Positions 28,172 through 36,713 of a stretch of 39,217 nucleotides of DNA are shown piece after piece. The notes beneath the pieces were generated by a model. The model did not search any database and was not told the DNA's origin. It saw only the letters and a program-made list of their open reading frames with translations. The translations under genes and the position numbers were made by a program. This DNA is from a virus: positions 1 through 39,217 of the IMG/VR virus record IMGVR_UViG_3300027900_000001; one strand, written 5' to 3'. Positions within the stretch are counted from its first letter, which is position 1. Each line of letters begins with the position of its first letter.

Positions 28172-28811
28172 AGCCTACGCCGGAACTGCACCAGCGGAAT
28201 GGCGGGATAAAATCGAATATGCCTTTACCTCTGGCGGGCGCAATTATTACCGCTTCATTTCCGAGCCGTACATCCCTTACACCCGGGCCAATGCTGCTCT
28301 GGATATTTATGAAGAACTGGAATGGGGTATCAGTCCGGCAATCCTGCAAAAGCACATGGCCGCAGTTGATGCGGTCCTGATGGATAGCAAGATAAAGACC
28401 AAAGAAGCACTCCTGACCAAATTGGCGGTGCTGAATAGCCATCTGAAAGAGCGGTTTGGATTGGCCACCAACCTGACCCTGCGCATGAAGTTGGCCACGG
28501 TCCTGTACTTCGATGAAACTGAGGATATTACTACCTACAACTATCAATACGGCGTTTCAAAGGCAAAGCACTGGGCCGAAAGCCACGATATACCAGATTT
28601 TTTTTTGAAGCTGCCAATATTAAACTTTCTGCCCTCTTTGCAAGATTGGGAGCAGAATTTGGCAACTCTTATGCGAGCCGAGGCAATAAAGGCAATCCAC
28701 CATCTGGAAGTAGCTACTATGCTGAATATACCCGGAGAAACAAATCCAGAATTAGCGAACTTGTTAGAATCACAAAAGGCTCTATTCGAGATTATCAGGA
28801 ATTGGAAGTGA
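28071..28811 (+). CDS. Tail assembly chaperone, short form (gpG-like)
   Basis: A protein of about 246 residues, read from an ATG at 28071 (a GTG precedes at 28068; an ATG at 28125 is also possible). The sequence is mostly helical (AILQKHMAAVDAVLMDSKIKTKEALLTKLAVLN and later HHLEVATMLNIPGETNPE). It lies directly upstream of the tape measure gene and contains a run of nine T at 28598-28606, followed by an open -1 frame. This is the usual layout of G and GT tail chaperones, which hold the tape measure during tail assembly. Confidence 0.75.
   Translation: MQTLLNIFGRSPSASAGSMPETNSLPDTSTEANKAYAGTAPAEWRDKIEYAFTSGGRNYYRFISEPYIPYTRANAALDIYEELEWGISPAILQKHMAAVDAVLMDSKIKTKEALLTKLAVLNSHLKERFGLATNLTLRMKLATVLYFDETEDITTYNYQYGVSKAKHWAESHDIPDFFLKLPILNFLPSLQDWEQNLATLMRAEAIKAIHHLEVATMLNIPGETNPELANLLESQKALFEIIRNWK
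28598..28606 (+). promoter_or_regulatory. Programmed -1 frameshift slippery site
   Basis: The T-run reads GAT-TTT-TTT-TTG in the G frame, giving a T TTT TTT heptamer (28598-28604) that matches the X XXY YYZ rule. The -1 frame from here is open for 92 codons to 28876. Confidence 0.8.
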
Positions 28812-28876
28812 TGGGTATCTGGAAGCACAATGTAGTGAAGGAAGAACTGATCCGGCTGCACAAGGCTGGAAGATAG
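28598..28876 (+). CDS. Tail assembly chaperone T extension (via -1 frameshift)
   Basis: After a -1 slip, the frame continues FEAANIKLSALFARLG, then EFGNSYASRGNKGN, and ends LIRLHKAGR at 28876. It has no good start codon of its own before 28646 and overlaps the end of the G frame by about 200 bases. The helical FEAANIKLSALFARLG joins smoothly to the G protein, supporting a GT fusion of about 270 residues. Such fusions are made in a few percent of translations and bind the tape measure. The tape measure gene follows after 73 bases. Confidence 0.75.
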   Translation, partial: FFFEAANIKLSALFARLGAEFGNSYASRGNKGNPPSGSSYYAEYTRRNKSRISELVRITKGSIRDYQELEVMGIWKHNVVKEELIRLHKAGR

Positions 28877-28949
28877 CGGGCCGCAGGTTGCCTGCCCGAT
28901 CTGAGATAGCAGTCCGCAGATCGCCGGAAATCCTTATCTTTGGCGCACT
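28877..28949 (+). promoter_or_regulatory. Intergenic region with two hairpins and a -7 box before the tape measure
   Basis: 73 bases. Hairpins: GCAGG-TTG-CCTGC (28883-28895, extended by CGG/CCG) and CGATCTG/CAGATCG (28897-28903 and 28917-28923, loop 13). Neither is followed by a T-run. TATCTTTG (28935-28942) is a perfect TAnnTTTG box seven bases before the ATG at 28950; no -33 box is seen. Confidence 0.5.
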
Positions 28950-31388
28950 ATGGCAACGATTAGCACAAACGACATTGTAGTCAATTATAAGCTCGGTGAT
29001 GTCTCCGGGCTGGCTCAACTGGAAAGCAAGTTATCCGGGCTGACCAAAGATGAGCAGGCTGCACTTGCTGAGGCAAAAAGGCTGACGGCTCAATTCCAAA
29101 AGATGGGCAACGAAGGCAAGGCCGGGGCTGAAAAGGTCAGTCAGGGGGTCAATTCTGCAAGGTCCAGTATGGGAAACCTTGGCAGCACCATTAACAGCAT
29201 TGGCAGCTCTTTAGGTATAGCTTTCAGCGGTGCCGCAATAGTCGCCTTTGGAAAAGAGGTAATAAACATTACGGCCAAATTCGAGCAGCTTCAAAAGGCT
29301 ATCACCTTTTCATCCGGCTCAATTGAGGAAGGTCAAAAATCAATGGCTTTCATCCGGCGCACTGCATCCAGCCTTGGATTGGACTTGCTCGGGGTTGCTG
29401 AAGGTTACAAGACTTTTGCAGCCAGTTCCAAAATGGCCGGCCAAAGTACGGATGAAACGAATCGGCAATTTCTGGCAGTTACCAAAGCGGTTGCAGCAAT
29501 GGGCCTCAGTACGGACGATGCCAAAGGCGTATTTCTTGCCCTTGGCCAAATTATGAGCAAAGGCACTGTGCAAGCAGAAGAATTACGGGGGCAAATCGGC
29601 GAAAGATTGCCGGGTGCCTTTAATCTTGCGGCCAAATCAATGGGCGTAACCACGGCAGAGCTGAATAAGATGCTGCAACAAGGTCGGGTTATCAGTGGTG
29701 ATTTTCTGCCAAAGTTTGCAACCGAATTAGAAAAAACCTTTGGTGAAGAGGCCGCAAAGAATATCAATACCCTGACAGCCAGCCAAAACAAATTTGGGGC
29801 TGCATTGGATTCACTTATGGTTGCCCTCGGTACTACCTATCAGGGCCGGATTAAGAGCTTCTTCGATACTTGGGCAAATAACTTTGACCGGGTGAAAGGC
29901 CTGATTGACCCGGGTACGGCAATCTTTGACAAAGGAATGCAGCAATCCATGAAGCTATCTCAGGAGGCTTTGAAAATTGCTATCAACAACAAGAATGCAG
30001 AAATCAGGCAGCTGAAAGAGCAATACCGACTGAGGGCCGAAATAGTCGCCGCTGATGGAGAGATGAGCGACTTGGAAAAAGTTATGGTGGAACAGTTGGC
30101 CGATAAGATTACCATGCAGCAAAAGTTTCGGGATGGTATGTTTGCCAACCTGAAGACCACCGAAGACACGGCAAAGGCTACCGAGCAGACAACTGAATTG
30201 ACGGCGGAGCAGATTAAGCTACTCAAAGCCGAATTCAACGAGCGCAAAAAGCTATTGGAAATTCAGCGAGAATATGAATTACTGCTTAAATCGATTGAAG
30301 GCAATGTACCAGAGCCACAAGCCAAACTGGGTGCCGAAGTAAACTACCTAAAAAGTCTGGAATTGTTACAAAGGGAGTATGCGGCCAAAGGAGTTGATAT
30401 AACGAAGACTGAAATTGAAATCACCAAACTGAATCGGCAAAAGGCAAATGAGGAACTGATTTCGGAGGAAAACCAATTTCAGATGCAAATGAAAGATGCC
30501 AGTAAGGGTTATTTTGCTGAACTTGACAAGCAGCGCAAAGAAGATGATGAAAAGCGGCGTAAAAGTCAGGAGGACCGCATAAAGGCCGCAAAAGAGGCCG
30601 CAGATGCTGAACTTGCAGCTGAAAAGAAGTTGCAGGAAGAAAAGCAAAAAGCCCGGGAAGAGGCTGAAAGGCAGGCAATTGATTTGGCCCAAATGACTGT
30701 AAACTCAATATTCAGTCTGCAATCTCAGTACGCTGCCAATGACCTTGCCAGAAAGCAGCGGCAATTCGATGAAGAAATCAGGCTGGCAGACGGCAATGTG
30801 CAGAAAATCACCGAGATTGAGGAAAAGAGGCGGGCAGCGGAAAAGGAAGCCCGGCTAAAGCAATTCAGAGCTGACCAAATGCAGGCAATCGCCAATGCGA
30901 TATTCACGGCGGCTCCATACATTATTAAGTACACGGCGGGCCTGCCAGTTACGGCGGCAAACCTTTCGCTGACCTTGGGCGCACTTGCGGCGCAAACAGG
31001 CTTTATCCTTGCCCAACCAGTTCCTGAATTTGCAAAAGGGGTTGAAAACTTTGAAGGCGGTCCTGCAATCGTAGGGGAAAAAGGCCGGGAGTTGGTAAGG
31101 ACCGATTCAGGCAGTTACCTGACACCTGACCGGGCAACGCTGACCTATCTGCCGAGGGGTGCAGATGTTATCACGGCACCAAAGACCCGGGAATTGCTTG
31201 CAGGCAATTCGACCCTTACCAGAGTTCGCAATGAATGGTCGGCAATCGATACGGCACCGATTGCAAAGGCAATTATGGGAATGCCAGTTCAGTCTCTGGA
31301 AATATCCGAAAGAGGGCTGGAGCGATATGTTACGAAAGGGAATAGGACAACGAAAATCCTGAATAAAAAAAGAGGGGCTAATTTATGA
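28950..31388 (+). CDS. Tape measure protein
   Basis: An 812-residue protein, largely helical, with hydrophobic stretches (INSIGSSLGIAFSGAAIVAFG near residue 80 and TAAPYIIKYTAGLPVTAANL plus LGALAAQTGFILAQP near 650-690) and long charged coiled coils (AADAELAAEKKLQEEKQKAREEAERQ region). The segment GQSTDETNRQFLAVTKAVAAMG and GKGTVQAEELRGQIGERLPGAFNLAAKSMGV-type pattern are typical of tape measure proteins of siphophages. The length sets tail length; 812 residues predicts a tail of roughly 120 nm at 1.5 Å per residue. It ends GNRTTKILNKKRGANL. Confidence 0.88.
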   Translation: MATISTNDIVVNYKLGDVSGLAQLESKLSGLTKDEQAALAEAKRLTAQFQKMGNEGKAGAEKVSQGVNSARSSMGNLGSTINSIGSSLGIAFSGAAIVAFGKEVINITAKFEQLQKAITFSSGSIEEGQKSMAFIRRTASSLGLDLLGVAEGYKTFAASSKMAGQSTDETNRQFLAVTKAVAAMGLSTDDAKGVFLALGQIMSKGTVQAEELRGQIGERLPGAFNLAAKSMGVTTAELNKMLQQGRVISGDFLPKFATELEKTFGEEAAKNINTLTASQNKFGAALDSLMVALGTTYQGRIKSFFDTWANNFDRVKGLIDPGTAIFDKGMQQSMKLSQEALKIAINNKNAEIRQLKEQYRLRAEIVAADGEMSDLEKVMVEQLADKITMQQKFRDGMFANLKTTEDTAKATEQTTELTAEQIKLLKAEFNERKKLLEIQREYELLLKSIEGNVPEPQAKLGAEVNYLKSLELLQREYAAKGVDITKTEIEITKLNRQKANEELISEENQFQMQMKDASKGYFAELDKQRKEDDEKRRKSQEDRIKAAKEAADAELAAEKKLQEEKQKAREEAERQAIDLAQMTVNSIFSLQSQYAANDLARKQRQFDEEIRLADGNVQKITEIEEKRRAAEKEARLKQFRADQMQAIANAIFTAAPYIIKYTAGLPVTAANLSLTLGALAAQTGFILAQPVPEFAKGVENFEGGPAIVGEKGRELVRTDSGSYLTPDRATLTYLPRGADVITAPKTRELLAGNSTLTRVRNEWSAIDTAPIAKAIMGMPVQSLEISERGLERYVTKGNRTTKILNKKRGANL

Positions 31389-33643
31389 ATTACCGGTTTT
31401 TCCTCAATAACCAGCAGGTCGATGAACCTGTTGGCTGGGATCAAGTGATTTTCGCAATCAAGCGGATGGATAGCTATGGCATCGACCAGAGCTTCAGCAC
31501 TGGATTAACCTTCACAGGCGACCAAGACCGGATGCCTCAGATGGCCAATGGTGCAGCGATATTGCGCTTGATATTTGTCAATGAATTTATCAACGGAGCG
31601 GTTGATGTCCGCATTGAATCGGACTTTGTTTTTGAGGGCACCCAATGGAGCTTTCAGGGCCAAATTGATTTCAGCACCTATGAGGAAATAGAGATATGCG
31701 ATGGATGCAGCGACGGCGTAAAGGTCAGCATAATCGAGGACCAATGGCGGGAGGCTTTTTTGCGAAATCAGGATGTCGATTTGGACTTGCTGAATGAGAC
31801 GGCTCTGGATGGCACCGATATTGGGCCGTTCAATCTGGGCGAGGTAACGCTGCATTCGCAGGAGTTATATTTGCAGGGGCGTTGCAGGCAGTTGGCGAAT
31901 ACAGGTTACATAAATACTACTGCGGATGTGATTTGGCCTTTGTATTGGCAGCAATCGGATTTTAAAGGACCGTTTGGAAGTTCATTGGATGTTATTGGAT
32001 TAACATTTTCAGTAACTAATGTAATTTTTAAAAACAACTCAAATGTTACCAGAACCTTTATTGTAAATGGTAAATTAAAATGTAGGGTTGTAAATGGCGA
32101 TGACCCAAATGATATGATAATCAGGATGATAAAATATCCTGACCCAATGGGGCCAGCTACCTTAATAGCTGATTATGCATATACTTCATTTGGACCAATT
32201 GAAATCAAGACAATGGAGGCCGATATTGTCAATTTAACATTCACTCTTGGCCCGGGTGAATCCTTTCAAGTTCAGCACTACCTTACATCTTCTCTTTATA
32301 ATAGAGCGGTTGGCTTTATTTACCCAGAAGAAAACTACCTGACTTTTACCGAATACAACCGAGGCACCGCAACCTTTTGCCGGGGCGTTTACATTTACGA
32401 CTTTCTGGATAGGATAGTTACCAAGATGACCGGGCAAGCAGGCCGGGTGCGGAGTGATTACTTTGAGTATGGCGGGTGCCAGTGGAATCACCTGATTACA
32501 ACGGGGCTATTTATCCGGAATGGTCAGCTACTGGAAGAAGCCGAACCGCAAATACCGACGACCTACAAGGACTTCTTTGATGGCATCGACAAAATCTTTT
32601 GCCTTGGTTGGGAGTTTGAGCAAGACCAGAATGGCGATTGGTTCATCCGAATAGAGCCGAGGTCGTACTTCTTCCAGAGGGTTATTACCAGTGAGTTCTT
32701 CAATGTCTCCGGGATTACCCGGCGGCCAAATCTGGATTTGGTTTTCGGGAATATTTCGGTAGGCTATAACGAGAACTGGAAGAACACAGCCCTATCCGGT
32801 ATTTTCGAGATGCACACGAATCGGGAATACCATGTCCGCAATAAGGTGATGGAAAACGGCGCAACAAAGAAAATGGACCTGCTGACCGATATTATTGGCT
32901 CTGGCTATGCAATTGAGTATTCACGGCGGTTGCAGTTCTTTGAAGATAATTCTGGAACCAGCGACAGGCCGAATGATTATGAGTTATTCATCATCTGGCT
33001 TAATCGGGAGACGGTCAGCTTTGAGGATATTGCAGGCACCGGCTATGAGGTTGCAGGGCAGACAGGCGAATTCAGTTTCGGTCCGGGAACGGTCAGCTAT
33101 GGAAGCAATTTCATCGACTTTTGCGATGCCCCGATTGCCAACATTTACAACATCATCAACACTCCGGCCCGGATTGCGGTCAGGTGGTGGAAATGGCTCG
33201 GAATGAATACCTTCGGCCTACCTAATGCCGATAAGAAGCTGTTCTTTCAGGTAGGCGAATATTATACTCAGATGGGCAGCAGGCTCGGAAATGATGACCT
33301 GCCTTATGTCTGCAATGAGGTGAATGATGAGGACACCACCATTTTTGAAAATGCCAACATCGAGGCGGCTCTTTCGACCGAGGCAATTCTTGTGAATCCG
33401 GTCGAGTACACTTTTAAGGTGCCTCAGGAATTATGCGACTTTTTGAAATATGAATCCGACGGAAAAAAGGTGATTCAATTTTCCTGCGGGAATAGTATAT
33501 TTGCAGGGTTCTTGATGGAAAGTCAGAACACTCCAACAGGGGAGGCAGGCGGCGAAACCGAGTTCACTTTGGTAGCGACCGAACCGATCATTCCAGTTGG
33601 GCGGGCCTATTCACAATCAGCATACAGTAACGGTTATGGCTAA
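31385..33643 (+). CDS. Large tail protein (distal tail / baseplate-like)
   Basis: A 752-residue protein, overlapping the tape measure stop by four bases. It is beta-rich (YRFFLNNQQVDEPVGWDQV, FVNEFINGAVDVRIESDFVFEG). Residues about 175-300 (31900-32330) are AT-rich and differ in codon use from the rest, suggesting an exchanged domain. The C-terminus reads AYSQSAYSNGYG. Position after the tape measure suggests distal tail or baseplate hub function. No family is recognised with certainty. Confidence 0.6.
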   Translation: MNYRFFLNNQQVDEPVGWDQVIFAIKRMDSYGIDQSFSTGLTFTGDQDRMPQMANGAAILRLIFVNEFINGAVDVRIESDFVFEGTQWSFQGQIDFSTYEEIEICDGCSDGVKVSIIEDQWREAFLRNQDVDLDLLNETALDGTDIGPFNLGEVTLHSQELYLQGRCRQLANTGYINTTADVIWPLYWQQSDFKGPFGSSLDVIGLTFSVTNVIFKNNSNVTRTFIVNGKLKCRVVNGDDPNDMIIRMIKYPDPMGPATLIADYAYTSFGPIEIKTMEADIVNLTFTLGPGESFQVQHYLTSSLYNRAVGFIYPEENYLTFTEYNRGTATFCRGVYIYDFLDRIVTKMTGQAGRVRSDYFEYGGCQWNHLITTGLFIRNGQLLEEAEPQIPTTYKDFFDGIDKIFCLGWEFEQDQNGDWFIRIEPRSYFFQRVITSEFFNVSGITRRPNLDLVFGNISVGYNENWKNTALSGIFEMHTNREYHVRNKVMENGATKKMDLLTDIIGSGYAIEYSRRLQFFEDNSGTSDRPNDYELFIIWLNRETVSFEDIAGTGYEVAGQTGEFSFGPGTVSYGSNFIDFCDAPIANIYNIINTPARIAVRWWKWLGMNTFGLPNADKKLFFQVGEYYTQMGSRLGNDDLPYVCNEVNDEDTTIFENANIEAALSTEAILVNPVEYTFKVPQELCDFLKYESDGKKVIQFSCGNSIFAGFLMESQNTPTGEAGGETEFTLVATEPIIPVGRAYSQSAYSNGYG

Positions 33644-34907
33644 TACCAGAGTTCAACAGCAGACGCTAGTTGATGCTAATCTTCCAGATAATTCAACCAA
33701 TTTAATTACCCCTGAAAAGCATCGGGATGTAGAGACCGAATCTATATCAGCATCGGCCTTTGTAGATGACGACAACACATTCACCGAAAATAACGAATTT
33801 GAGCAGCCTATTATAGTGGGTGAGGCGACAATTTCGGCGGTGCCGACAACTAGTAACTTTCAGGCTGGGTTAAATGCAGGCAACGGTAACACCGGAACCA
33901 CCTGCAATCAGATTGGCGATAGTGCGGGTGCAAGCAACACCGGAACCAACTGCAATCAGATAGGACCAAATGCGGGTGCAAGCAACACCGGAACATACTG
34001 CAACCAGATTGGCAGTGCTGCAGGGCAGGATAACACCGCAAGCAATTGCGTTCAGATTGGACAAGATACCGGGCGAAATAACGAAGGGGCCAATTGCAAC
34101 CAGATTGGCGAGAGTGCAGGTGTAAATAACGAAGGGGCCAATTGTAACCAGATTGGCGCAAGTGCAGGTGTAAATAACGAAGGGGCCGAGTGCGTGCAGG
34201 TTGGCAATAGCGCCGGGCTAAGCAACACTGGAAGTTACTGCAACCAAATCGGCACAGAAGCAGGGAACGCTAACACTGGGTCCGGCTGCAACCAAATCGG
34301 CGGCAGTGCTGGTCAAGGTAGCACCGGGGATAGCTGCAATCAGATTGGCAATAGTACAGGCGGAAATAACACTGGAAGTTATTGCAACCAGATTGGCAAT
34401 AATGCTGGCTCCGCTAACACCGGAACCGAGTGCGTTCAGATTGGCACTGAAGCAGGGCGAGAAAACACCGGAGATTACTGCAACCAGATTGGATATGAAG
34501 CTGGTCGGGAAAACGATGGCGATTATACCAACCTATTCGGCCACCAAGCTGGAAAGCAGCAGACAGGTGGGCAGGTTACCGCTGTTGGAACCAATGCAGC
34601 CGAAGAAAACACGCAAAGCAATGTGATTGCAATCGGTGAACAAGCAGGAAAGAAAAACGCATCGACCGGAAATTGCAGCACATTTGTTGGAAAGCAGGCC
34701 GGATTTGACCCAACTATTGGATTATTAGGAGCTGGATGCACCGCAGCAGGTGCCATCTTTGCCATATCGCTTTGCACAATTCCCTCATTTGTAAACAAGC
34801 ATGCAGCCGAGACAGCTATAACAATTGCCAATGGTTATGTGGCTGGGAGTGCTTACCTGTATCTGAATGAGAATCACGGTTGGATTGGTTATGTAATCCC
34901 GGCGTAA
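33639..34907 (+). CDS. Repeat fibre protein with a cysteine ladder
   Basis: A 422-residue protein starting at 33639 (MANTRVQQQT), overlapping the previous stop by five bases. From residue 89, 13 successive 16-residue repeats have the pattern C-(N/V)-Q-(I/V)-G-x-x-(A/T)-G-x-x-N-(T/E/D)-G-x-x, with Cys at the first position each time, then three or more repeats without Cys (TNLFGHQAGKQQTGGQ, VTAVGTNAAEENTQSN, VIAIGEQAGKKN). The VTAVG/IAIGEQAG forms resemble the left-handed beta-roll of YadA-like adhesin heads. The end has GLLGAGCTAAGAIFAIS and GYVAGSAYLYLNENHGWIGYVIPA. A receptor-binding fibre is likely. Confidence 0.65.
   Translation, partial: ANTRVQQQTLVDANLPDNSTNLITPEKHRDVETESISASAFVDDDNTFTENNEFEQPIIVGEATISAVPTTSNFQAGLNAGNGNTGTTCNQIGDSAGASNTGTNCNQIGPNAGASNTGTYCNQIGSAAGQDNTASNCVQIGQDTGRNNEGANCNQIGESAGVNNEGANCNQIGASAGVNNEGAECVQVGNSAGLSNTGSYCNQIGTEAGNANTGSGCNQIGGSAGQGSTGDSCNQIGNSTGGNNTGSYCNQIGNNAGSANTGTECVQIGTEAGRENTGDYCNQIGYEAGRENDGDYTNLFGHQAGKQQTGGQVTAVGTNAAEENTQSNVIAIGEQAGKKNASTGNCSTFVGKQAGFDPTIGLLGAGCTAAGAIFAISLCTIPSFVNKHAAETAITIANGYVAGSAYLYLNENHGWIGYVIPA
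33903..34526 (+). repeat. Thirteen tandem 48-bp coding repeats
   Basis: Units begin with TGC at 33903, 33951 and so on every 48 bases to 34479. Each encodes 16 residues starting Cys-Asn/Val-Gln-Ile/Val-Gly. The copies differ by substitutions at many codon positions, with the framework kept, so this is an old, selected protein repeat, not a recent DNA expansion. Confidence 0.88.
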
Positions 34908-34913
34908 TAACCC

Positions 34914-36707
34914 ATGCAGCCCTTCATCCGATTTACCGACACAAATCTGATGCCCTTTGCTCTGGGGCTGGGTGCAGGCTTGAACCTGCCGAAAACCGAC
35001 CGCATCCGGCAAATTGAGGAGCAGGCTGGCAATGCCTTTACGGTTTATCCTTTCGGCTTTTATCAGGACGGCCCAAACTGGGTGAACCGATATGCCAATG
35101 ATAATGACTGGCAGCAATCAGGGCCGTGCCAACTCGGGCGCACTCGCAAGGTTCAGCCGCTATCCGGTAACGAGCTGCGAGGGGTAAACTACCTTAAAGC
35201 GGTTATTTCGGTTATTGTTGATTCGGATAATGCGACGACCATTATAGCCAATGCAGCGGGTATATTACCGGCAGGTCTGGCATACACGCTATCAACCGAG
35301 GATTACCTGCCTGACCTCTTTGAAGTTGCGCTAATTAATACCAATGGCAGCAGAGACCTGCATTTACTCGGTCAAAAGCAATATGGCCAATGGCGGGTGC
35401 AGATTTTCATTGCGACTGAGCCTAATGGAATAACTGACCTCTATCAGATTTACATAGATGCCTTTAATTCCAACTTGCCTCTTGAGGTGGACGGCAATGG
35501 TTTCACTTACCAGTCTGTTTTCCTTGACCTTGACTTTTGCGACTTTAGCCCGGAGCCATTGCAGGAATATTTTCTTCCTGCCATTCAGGGCGATGTCTTT
35601 CAGGTCAATATCCCGACCGAGGGCAGCAACATTCCAGAGGGTGCAGAGCTTTCAGCCTTGGTAGTGGATTGCAATGGTAATGAATTGCCGATGCAGTCTG
35701 AGATTGTTTGGCCGGATGCAAATTGCCTTTCAGTTGTTTTTCCGTACCTGATTACAGTTTCAGAGCCTAATTACTGGCTGGATTGGGATAAATTTATTTC
35801 GGACTATCTGGATGACTTCGACCTCAATTTCAACACTCTGATACAGGCCAGCAATCCGACTACCGGAGGCGCAACGGCAATAGAAGAGGCTATAATAGCA
35901 ACTTTGGTAACACTGCCCGCTGGAACCGTGCCGAGTGATGACCCGCAGGACTTTATTGATGCTGTGGTAGACTTAGATTGGCCCGATGGTATAACGGTAA
36001 ACGGCGAAATCATTCCGGTTGGCGAAACTTTCCGGGTACGGCTAAACTTCTGCTTTGAAAGTTGTCCTGAATTGAATGCAGTTCAGGCCGGAGTTGTTAT
36101 CGAAGACCTACCTTCCTTTTTCGGGGTGCAGGAAACGCTTGACTTGCAGTTCCTATTCCCGACCCAATACCAAGGCCAATTCACAATACCTTTTACCCTG
36201 CCTGATGGCACTTACAAAATTGCCCTTGTGGACAACTACACCGGAGCGGTATATGCTTTCAGCAATATTATCCAAGTAGATTCTACCGACCAATTCAGCC
36301 AGATTATTCAGTTCCAAGGTAATAACATCGCCGAGGGCTTCGAGTACTTCAATGGCTGGTTTCAGCAGGTCCGGTTTGGCATCAACGGCGGCGGGCCTGA
36401 CTTTGAAAATCAGGTTTCTGTTTACCGGGATTCAAATGGAAATAGTCGCAGCACTTCTGTTAGAACCGATTTAATACTAAATTTGCACACCAATTGGATT
36501 GACGATTCGACCCTGAAAGCCCTGCAATCTGCCACGAACCACAGGACTTTTAATGTCGGCAATCAATCTCTTTATGTTACTGACTTCGAGGTAAGCCACA
36601 ACCAAGACTTCAGCACGATAACTTCCTATTTTGGCCTTTGTCAAGTGAAGGTCAAAGCGAAAAAACAGAACTATCAGCCTCTAAATCAGGGCTGTGTAAA
36701 TTGCTAA
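34914..36707 (+). CDS. Large tail or tail-tip protein, unrecognised
   Basis: A 597-residue beta-rich protein (MQPFIRFTDTNLMPFALGLGAGLNLP...). It contains many acidic loops and several internal domains; a middle segment with SDYLDDFDLNFNTLIQASNPTTGGATAIEEAI looks helical. It ends SYFGLCQVKVKAKKQNYQPLNQGCVNC with three Cys. It lies between the fibre protein and the 286-residue protein in the tail operon and may be a tail tip or second fibre. No family is recognised. Confidence 0.55.
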   Translation: MQPFIRFTDTNLMPFALGLGAGLNLPKTDRIRQIEEQAGNAFTVYPFGFYQDGPNWVNRYANDNDWQQSGPCQLGRTRKVQPLSGNELRGVNYLKAVISVIVDSDNATTIIANAAGILPAGLAYTLSTEDYLPDLFEVALINTNGSRDLHLLGQKQYGQWRVQIFIATEPNGITDLYQIYIDAFNSNLPLEVDGNGFTYQSVFLDLDFCDFSPEPLQEYFLPAIQGDVFQVNIPTEGSNIPEGAELSALVVDCNGNELPMQSEIVWPDANCLSVVFPYLITVSEPNYWLDWDKFISDYLDDFDLNFNTLIQASNPTTGGATAIEEAIIATLVTLPAGTVPSDDPQDFIDAVVDLDWPDGITVNGEIIPVGETFRVRLNFCFESCPELNAVQAGVVIEDLPSFFGVQETLDLQFLFPTQYQGQFTIPFTLPDGTYKIALVDNYTGAVYAFSNIIQVDSTDQFSQIIQFQGNNIAEGFEYFNGWFQQVRFGINGGGPDFENQVSVYRDSNGNSRSTSVRTDLILNLHTNWIDDSTLKALQSATNHRTFNVGNQSLYVTDFEVSHNQDFSTITSYFGLCQVKVKAKKQNYQPLNQGCVNC

Positions 36708-36713
36708 AAATTT

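Noticed and set aside
33850-34530. Regular 48-bp spacing suggesting a CRISPR array
   Set aside because: The period is continuous without spacers, each unit is in frame and encodes a 16-residue protein repeat.
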